Part shown: one piece after another, positions 5,729 through 9,805 of the stretch
Layout: every line of letters starts with the position of its first letter
Position numbering within the stretch: the first letter of the stretch is position 1
DNA from: JAZMZS01 sp045580775
GTDB taxonomy: Bacteria > Bacillota > Clostridia > Oscillospirales > CAG-272
Reading direction: 5' to 3'
Assembly (NCBI GenBank): GCA_045580775.1
Contig: JAZNOK010000082.1
Location: 1 to 9,805, forward strand
Length of the DNA stretch: 9,805 bases
The notes under the pieces: model-generated
Database searches by the model: none
The model's input: the letters and a program-made list of their open reading frames with translations, nothing else
What the model was told of the DNA's origin: nothing
Program-made: the position numbers and the translations under genes

Positions 5729-5846
5729 CTGTCATCCTCGAGGGAGCGAATGCGACCGAAGGATCCGGTCGGATAACAAAGTGACGATACTGTCATCTCC
5801 CGCTCAGATTCTTCACTACGCTTGCGGCTTCGTTCGAGAATGACAG
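5729..5846 (+). repeat. 118-bp dispersed repeat, copy B
   Basis: Same length and orientation as copy A, starting 50 bp after it ends, with three substitutions (about 97% identity by direct comparison). The inverted ends, the CGACCG/CGGTCG hairpin and the internal CTGTCATCT are all kept. Its right flank does not resemble the 50-bp spacer that follows copy A. Confidence 0.85.
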
Positions 5847-5915
5847 TGAGGGAGGAAGTATGTTCATGGTCGTTTCATTTTTCGAGTGCGGAGCACGGGC
5901 ATGTGGCAAAGAAAA

Positions 5916-5995
5916 AAGCCCCTCACTAAATCGTAAGAAGCACAAAGTGCGGCTTTACCTTAACTCGTTTTTCAAAAGTTTTTGAGGAGGGGTTT
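5916..5995 (-). terminator. Possible minus-strand terminator with long loop
   Basis: AAGCCCCTC (5916-5924) can pair with GAGGGGTTT (5987-5995), including one G-U pair. Read on the minus strand the stem ends in a T-run (complement of 5912-5917). The loop is about 60 nt, with a small GCAC-AAA-GTGC hairpin inside (5940-5950). It may end transcripts from the XRE gene, but the long loop makes this weak. Confidence 0.3.
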
Positions 5996-6030
5996 CGTGG
6001 AATTCCGTGTGCACAAAAAGTTGCTCCTAG

Positions 6031-6062
6031 CAGAACAAGCGAGCACTTGCCCGCTTGTTCTG
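6031..6062. terminator. Hairpin downstream of the XRE gene
   Basis: CAGAACAAGCG (6031-6041) and CGCTTGTTCTG (6052-6062) form a perfect 11-bp stem with a 10-nt loop. It lies 59 bp after the XRE stop on the minus strand. There is no strong T-run directly after it on either strand, so it may be an mRNA 3'-end structure rather than a simple terminator. Confidence 0.45.
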
Positions 6063-6120
6063 TTATATTGATTTCCCATACGATACTCAGGAAAAGTTGC
6101 GAGGCGGCTTACTATCATGA

Positions 6121-6456
6121 TCATGGTGACGAAGGATCTTTTGAGGTAGCTTTGATTATTGCTCGGCCCTGCTCGAGATAGATCTTCTGCTGTTCAGAGG
6201 AGATGGCTCGGTAGATACGAAGCAGCTCCTTTTCGGTATCGTTGCACAGTGCGGTGTCGGCATTGTAGTCAAAGAGGTAGTCAGTACTGACGGAGAAAAA
6301 GGCGGCGATCTTTTTGACCGTGTCAAAGTCCGGTTGTCTGAGATTGCGTATATAATTGCCTAGAGTGGATGGCGAAATGTTGAGCATTTCTGCCAGCTTC
6401 TTTTGCGATATCATCCTTTCGTCCAGCAGTCGTCTTACGACATCACCGAATTGCAT
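6121..6456 (-). CDS. Small XRE-family (Cro/cI-type) transcriptional regulator
   Basis: A 111-residue protein with an N-terminal HTH_3 domain over residues 5-63: the helix-turn-helix proper is about 17-38 (SQKKLAEMLNISPSTLGNY), followed by RQPDFDTVKKIAAFFSVSTDYLF, the usual end of the fold. The last ~45 residues form a predicted helical tail (KELLRIYRAISSEQQKIYLEQG) likely used for dimerisation. The ATG at 6456 has a perfect GGAGG (6464-6468) with 7-nt spacing. It is divergent from the large LRR-dockerin gene across 164 bp that contain a direct repeat overlapping that gene's promoter, so repression of the neighbour, and perhaps itself, is likely. No phage or plasmid genes are nearby, so a housekeeping or surface-regulation role is more likely than prophage control. 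Confidence 0.88.
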   Translation of the reverse strand: MQFGDVVRRLLDERMISQKKLAEMLNISPSTLGNYIRNLRQPDFDTVKKIAAFFSVSTDYLFDYNADTALCNDTEKELLRIYRAISSEQQKIYLEQGRAIIKATSKDPSSP

Positions 6457-6528
6457 GCCAACACCTCCAAAATGGGTTTTCTGTTTATTGATATTCTACA
6501 CTAAAAACTCGATTTGAAGCGAAAAAGC

Positions 6529-6557
6529 CACAAAACGTATTGACAACACACAAAACG
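6529..6557 (+). promoter_or_regulatory. Candidate XRE operator: 20-bp-spaced direct repeat
   Basis: CACAAAACG occurs at 6529-6537 and again at 6549-6557, with related bases after it (TAT-TGA and AATGA). The two copies flank the -35 box of the LRR gene (6540-6545), and the second lies in the promoter spacer, so a bound protein would block RNA polymerase. A looser third copy (AAAACTCGATTTGA) starts near 6505. Binding by the divergent XRE protein is inferred. Confidence 0.5.
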
Positions 6558-6568
6558 AATGATATACT
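6540..6568 (+). promoter_or_regulatory. Sigma-A promoter of the LRR-dockerin gene
   Basis: A perfect TTGACA (6540-6545), 17-bp spacer and TATACT (6563-6568). Transcription should start near 6575, about 45 nt before the ATG at 6621. The strength of the promoter together with the overlapping direct repeat suggests control by repression. On the opposite strand, TAGAAT (complement of 6493-6498) could be the XRE gene's -10 box, but I see no good -35. Confidence 0.8.
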
Positions 6569-6620
6569 TATGAGTAAGATCAGCGTAATTACCAAAAAAA
6601 TGTATGGGAGATGAAAAATC

Positions 6621-9600
6621 ATGAAAAAAATGATGCTTGGGCTGTTTTTTGTGTTTGTACTCAGCCTCGTTATCGCTACAAGCGGCATTGCAAGTGTCGA
6701 AGCCAAGGCAGATACATACTCAGGAGCCTGTGGTGAAAACGGAGACAACCTTACGTGGAGTCTTGATACCCAGACGGGCGTTTTTGAGATTAGTGGACAA
6801 GGAAACATGAAAGACTATAGTTGGTCACCGACATACTATCGTTCTCCGTGGTATGATTATAGTTATCATATCAAGTCGGTTATTATAAACAGTGGCGTAA
6901 AAAGTATTGGAAAGGCTGCTTTTTACGATTGTAGTAACCTTGTGAGCATTAGCATCCCCGACGGTGTTACTGGTATCGGGTATGAGTCATTCAGAAATTG
7001 TAAGAGCATCAAAAGCATAACTATACCAGAGAGTGTATCGTATATTTCTTCATATGCTTTTTATGATTGCAAAAATCTGTCAAACATAAACATTCCGGCC
7101 AAAGTGACATCTATTGGTAGTTATGCATTTTACGGATGTTCAAGCCTTCAAGCTATCACTCTCCCTGATGGATTGCTACATATTTATGATTACGCATTTT
7201 ACGGATGTTCAAGTATGACAACTATTACTGTACCAGGAAATGTTACAGAGATTAGTTCTAATGCATTTGGAAGTTGCACAAGTCTTGTGAGTGTTGCTTT
7301 AGGCGATGGGATTTTGAAAATTAGTTATGGAGCATTTGCGTATTGTAAAAGCCTTACGAATATAACAATACCCGACAGTGTAAAACATATATATTCTGAA
7401 GCCTTCTACAATTGTACAAGTCTTGCCAATATTAGTATAGGCAAGGGAATAACATCTATCGGTGAAAATGTTTTTTACGGCTGTACAAGCCTTGGCAAAG
7501 TATTTGTATCAGACATTGCGGTATGGTGTAACATAGATTTCTACCATAGCTACAGTACGCCGTTTTATTTTGATGCTCTGTTGTATCTTAACGGTACACT
7601 TGTAAATGACTTAGTGATACCTGAGGGTGTAGTTGGTATCGATGCAATGGCATTTTATAATTGCAAAAGTATAACGAGTGTGGTTATTCCCGATAGCGTG
7701 CTGAATATTGGAGGGCAAGCATTTTCCGGTTGTACAAACATGAAAACGGTCACTATTGGTGATGGAGTATCAACTATAGCCTCATATGCATTTTCGGGTT
7801 GCTCAAACTTGAATAATGTCAGCATTGGCGTTGGTGTAGTAAAGATAAACTCCTATGCATTTAAAGGATGCACGAGCCTTGCGACTGTTACTATTCCTGA
7901 CAGTGTGGTAAGCATCGGAGAGCATGCGTTTTCGGGGTGTACATCACTTTCCGATGTGTCTGTTCCGGATAATGTGACGGACGTTGGTGCTTATGTGTTC
8001 TCGGAATGCACAAGTCTGAGGAGCGTTGAGATAGGTCGGGGGTTGTCGAGTGTCGGTGACCATATGTTTTCGGGCTGCACCAATCTCGGAAGCATCATTA
8101 TCCCTGACAATGTAACAGTTATCGAAGTCGGTGCATTTTCGAGTTGCACAAAGCTGACCAATGTAATTATCGGCAGCGGAGTATCAACGATAGGGGCATC
8201 ATCATTTTATAACTGTACAGGCCTTACAAGTATAATAATTCCCGATAACGTAACGACGATTAAACCGGGAGCATTTTATGCATGTACAAGATTGACCCAT
8301 GTTATTATAGGGGACGGTGTTGCAACGATTGGAATAGAGGCTTTCAGAAATTGCAGTAGTCTTAGCAAAATTGCGATAGGCAATAACCTTGCAACAGTTG
8401 AAAAGGATGCTTTTTATTATTGTAGCAAGCTGCAAACAGTCTGCTATGACGGCACTGACGAGCAGTGGAATCTGATATGTATTATTGACAGCTATAACGA
8501 TAACTTGAAAAATGCAACAAGATACAGACATTACTGCGATGAATGGACTGTTACAGCAGAGCCCACATGTGTGCTTGCCGGAATTGAACAGAGCACATGT
8601 CAGATATGCCTTGAAACGGTCACGAGAGATATCGGTGCACTCGGACACGAGGATGTACATTATGCAGCGGTAAGTCCTACCTGCACGCAGCCGGGATGCG
8701 TGGAGTATGACGTGTGCTCCGTGTGCGGGAGAAGCACATATTCGGAGCTTGCGGCATTGGGACACGACAATACATCCCTTGAGGGGAAAATGCCCACGTG
8801 TACAGATATAGGTTGGAATGCTTATACAGAGTGTCAGAGATGCAAAGAGAGCACATATTCGGAGCTTGCAGCTTTAGGACATTCATTTTGCGAGTGGACA
8901 ACAGTCGTTGCAAACTCTTGTACCAAGAGCGGCTTTGAGAGAAGAAGCTGCCTTGTATGCTCGGCACAGGACAACAGAATATTGCCGCCCTCTCACAGCT
9001 GGGGAGAATGGGAAACAGACAGTATAGCCACATGTACAGAGCAAGGCAGTAGAACTCACATCTGCTCATCATGTAATGCAACAGAGACCGAGACAGTTGT
9101 TGCACTCGGCCACGATCATACTAATGTGACAGTGGAGCCTACTTGTATTGACTGCGGATATACAGAGCAAACATGCCGGAGATGCGGAGAAGTCCACCGA
9201 GAGGAATATGCGGCACTCGGCCATGATCAGGAATACACCGTAGTCACATCTCCGACATGTACCGCGGACGGAGAAGGACACATGCTGTGCAGACGATGCC
9301 TTTTGAGTGAGACCTATGTCATAGCGGCAACGGGACACTCATACGGAAAGTGGACGGTTATCATTGATCCTGCCCCGGACAGCGAAGGATTTAAATCAAG
9401 AATGTGCACAGCCTGCAGTGAAGAGGAGTATGAGCTGATAGTTTATGCAACGGGAGATATTGACGGAGACGGAGAGCTTACCAACAGCGATGTTACACTT
9501 GCTGTAAGAAAGCTTACAGGCTGGGAAAATGATTGCAATTGCGTGCCGGATATCAACTACGATGGAAAACAGAATAATCGTGACATTGTTGCTATGATAC

Positions 9601-9623
9601 AGAAGCTTGCGGGTTGGAACTGA
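6621..9623 (+). CDS. Secreted BspA-like leucine-rich-repeat protein with Cys3-His repeats and a type I dockerin
   Basis: A 1000-residue modular protein. Residues 1-30 are a signal peptide (MKKMMLGLFF..., likely cut after AKA at 30). Residues 31-93 are the BspA-type N-terminal cap (SGACGENGDNLTWSLD). Residues 94 to about 613 hold 21 LRR_5 repeats with the 23-residue pattern xxIGxxAFxxCxxLxxIxIPxxV; repeat 9 (278-337) carries a 37-residue insertion. Residues ~640-944 hold seven C-x9/10-C-x2-C-x11/12-H repeats and an eighth degenerate one. Residues 945-1000 are a type I dockerin with two calcium loops (DIDGDGELTNSD at 946-957, DINYDGKQNNRD at 977-988). It should be exported and docked to a cohesin on a scaffold or the cell surface, with the LRRs acting in binding or adhesion; no catalytic domain is visible. 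GGGAG lies 10 nt before the ATG. The gene is divergent from the XRE regulator and has its own terminator. Confidence 0.92.
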   Translation: MKKMMLGLFFVFVLSLVIATSGIASVEAKADTYSGACGENGDNLTWSLDTQTGVFEISGQGNMKDYSWSPTYYRSPWYDYSYHIKSVIINSGVKSIGKAAFYDCSNLVSISIPDGVTGIGYESFRNCKSIKSITIPESVSYISSYAFYDCKNLSNINIPAKVTSIGSYAFYGCSSLQAITLPDGLLHIYDYAFYGCSSMTTITVPGNVTEISSNAFGSCTSLVSVALGDGILKISYGAFAYCKSLTNITIPDSVKHIYSEAFYNCTSLANISIGKGITSIGENVFYGCTSLGKVFVSDIAVWCNIDFYHSYSTPFYFDALLYLNGTLVNDLVIPEGVVGIDAMAFYNCKSITSVVIPDSVLNIGGQAFSGCTNMKTVTIGDGVSTIASYAFSGCSNLNNVSIGVGVVKINSYAFKGCTSLATVTIPDSVVSIGEHAFSGCTSLSDVSVPDNVTDVGAYVFSECTSLRSVEIGRGLSSVGDHMFSGCTNLGSIIIPDNVTVIEVGAFSSCTKLTNVIIGSGVSTIGASSFYNCTGLTSIIIPDNVTTIKPGAFYACTRLTHVIIGDGVATIGIEAFRNCSSLSKIAIGNNLATVEKDAFYYCSKLQTVCYDGTDEQWNLICIIDSYNDNLKNATRYRHYCDEWTVTAEPTCVLAGIEQSTCQICLETVTRDIGALGHEDVHYAAVSPTCTQPGCVEYDVCSVCGRSTYSELAALGHDNTSLEGKMPTCTDIGWNAYTECQRCKESTYSELAALGHSFCEWTTVVANSCTKSGFERRSCLVCSAQDNRILPPSHSWGEWETDSIATCTEQGSRTHICSSCNATETETVVALGHDHTNVTVEPTCIDCGYTEQTCRRCGEVHREEYAALGHDQEYTVVTSPTCTADGEGHMLCRRCLLSETYVIAATGHSYGKWTVIIDPAPDSEGFKSRMCTACSEEEYELIVYATGDIDGDGELTNSDVTLAVRKLTGWENDCNCVPDINYDGKQNNRDIVAMIQKLAGWN
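8733..8869 (+). repeat. Recent in-gene duplication in the Cys-repeat region
   Basis: A 20-bp stretch beginning AGCACATATTCGG is identical at 8733-8752 and 8850-8869, offset 117 bp, exactly 39 codons or one Cys repeat. Both encode STYSELA (705-711 and 744-750). Identity at silent positions here, against divergence elsewhere, indicates recent unit duplication or gene conversion between repeats 2 and 3. Confidence 0.7.
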
Positions 9624-9670
9624 TCGGCAGATGAACAGTGAAGCTTGACATCATCATTCACATAAAAAAT

Positions 9671-9703
9671 GAAGCAGAACCGCCGTGTTCTGCTTCGTTT
9701 TTT
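9671..9703 (+). terminator. Intrinsic terminator of the LRR-dockerin gene
   Basis: GAAGCAGAAC (9671-9680) pairs perfectly with GTTCTGCTTC (9687-9696) around loop CGCCGT, followed by GTTTTTT. A run of A's just upstream (9664-9669) lets it also work on the opposite strand. It lies 47 bp after the stop codon. Confidence 0.92.
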
Positions 9704-9744
9704 GTTGCATAGAAAATTGTCTAAAAACCGTAAAGTCCCTTGCG

Positions 9745-9805
9745 GTCGGGAGGGTGCTGTGTTCTTAACCGTTACTGACGAAGCACCAACCCCGCTGTCA
9801 TCCTC
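9745..9805 (-). repeat. Inverted copy of the core-plus-spacer repeat (cut by window edge)
   Basis: Read on the minus strand, 9805-9745 matches 5668-5729: the GAGRATGACAG core end, then CGGGG and the spacer through to GAC, at about 80% identity with one small gap. The rest of the core lies beyond the window. This copy is in the opposite orientation to the pair at 5561-5846. Confidence 0.65.

Larger units (their letters stand above)
5340..6120. other. Gene-free region of hairpins and dispersed repeats
   Basis: I find no credible coding sequence in these 781 bases: the short open frames lack ribosome binding sites and run through repeats. The region holds two operon-end hairpins (5345-5431), an apparently plain stretch (5440-5560), two tandem 118-bp repeats (5561-5678 and 5729-5846), a loosely paired segment (5916-5995) and an 11-bp perfect hairpin (6031-6062). 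Confidence 0.7.

Noticed and set aside
5561..5846. CRISPR array
   Set aside because: Only two long copies with one spacer, which itself is repeated elsewhere; the repeat is 118 bp and no cas genes are present.
6113..6128. CATGATCATG palindrome at the XRE stop codon
   Set aside because: Only 10 bp with no loop or T-run; likely chance.
8202..9338. Overlapping minus-strand open frames opposite the LRR-dockerin gene
   Set aside because: They are antisense shadows of a repeat-rich coding sequence, Cys- and Ser-rich with no family resemblance and no ribosome binding sites.

Overview
The window looks like a chromosomal stretch from a gut-type member of the Clostridia, most likely the Oscillospiraceae/Ruminococcus side. 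The reasons are strong GGAGG-type ribosome binding sites, near-consensus sigma-A promoters with 17-bp spacers, a BspA-like leucine-rich-repeat surface protein that ends in a type I dockerin, a TM1266-family 'iron-only hydrogenase regulator', and short dispersed repeats of the CTGTCATYCTCGAG / GAATGACAG kind. The species is not determined; [Eubacterium] siraeum-like organisms are one guess only.

Layout. (1) 1-95: the tail of a dispersed repeat and a small hairpin. (2) 96-1410, minus strand: an AraC-family regulator translationally coupled to an Sfp-type phosphopantetheinyl transferase, divergent from a short-chain dehydrogenase (1574-2317, plus). The 163-bp gap between them holds both promoters and a 21-bp-spaced direct repeat that looks like an AraC-type operator. 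(3) 2371-5339, plus strand: a promoter, then a ~190-nt leader ending in an intrinsic terminator directly before the first start codon, then a four-gene operon: TM1266-like ACT-domain protein, lipoprotein solute-binding protein, ABC permease and ABC ATPase of the NitT/TauT class. The leader also contains a 10-bp sequence that can pair with the terminator's 5' arm, so it looks like a riboswitch-type attenuator that I could not assign to a known class. An intercistronic hairpin after the solute-binding-protein gene probably sets its expression above that of the membrane components. (4) 5340-6120: about 780 bp without a gene, holding terminator-like hairpins, two near-identical 118-bp repeats in tandem, and more hairpins. 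(5) 6121-6456, minus: a small XRE-type regulator, divergent from (6) 6621-9623, plus: a 1000-residue secreted protein with 21 LRR repeats, seven Cys3-His repeats and a dockerin. Their shared intergenic region has a consensus promoter for the large gene overlapped by a 20-bp-spaced direct repeat, a candidate XRE operator. (7) 9624-9805: an intrinsic terminator and an inverted copy of the dispersed repeat running off the window edge.

How the parts may work together. The ABC operon imports a small molecule of unknown identity, and its leader probably senses a metabolite. The TM1266-like protein links it by family association to [FeFe]-hydrogenase maturation or metabolism, but no hydrogenase gene lies in this window. 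The XRE/LRR pair looks like a regulated surface or cellulosome-associated protein. The PPTase has no carrier-protein or synthase gene nearby, so its client is outside the window. The strongest candidates for something undescribed are the operon leader RNA (2406-2580) and the Cys3-His repeat array in the dockerin protein.
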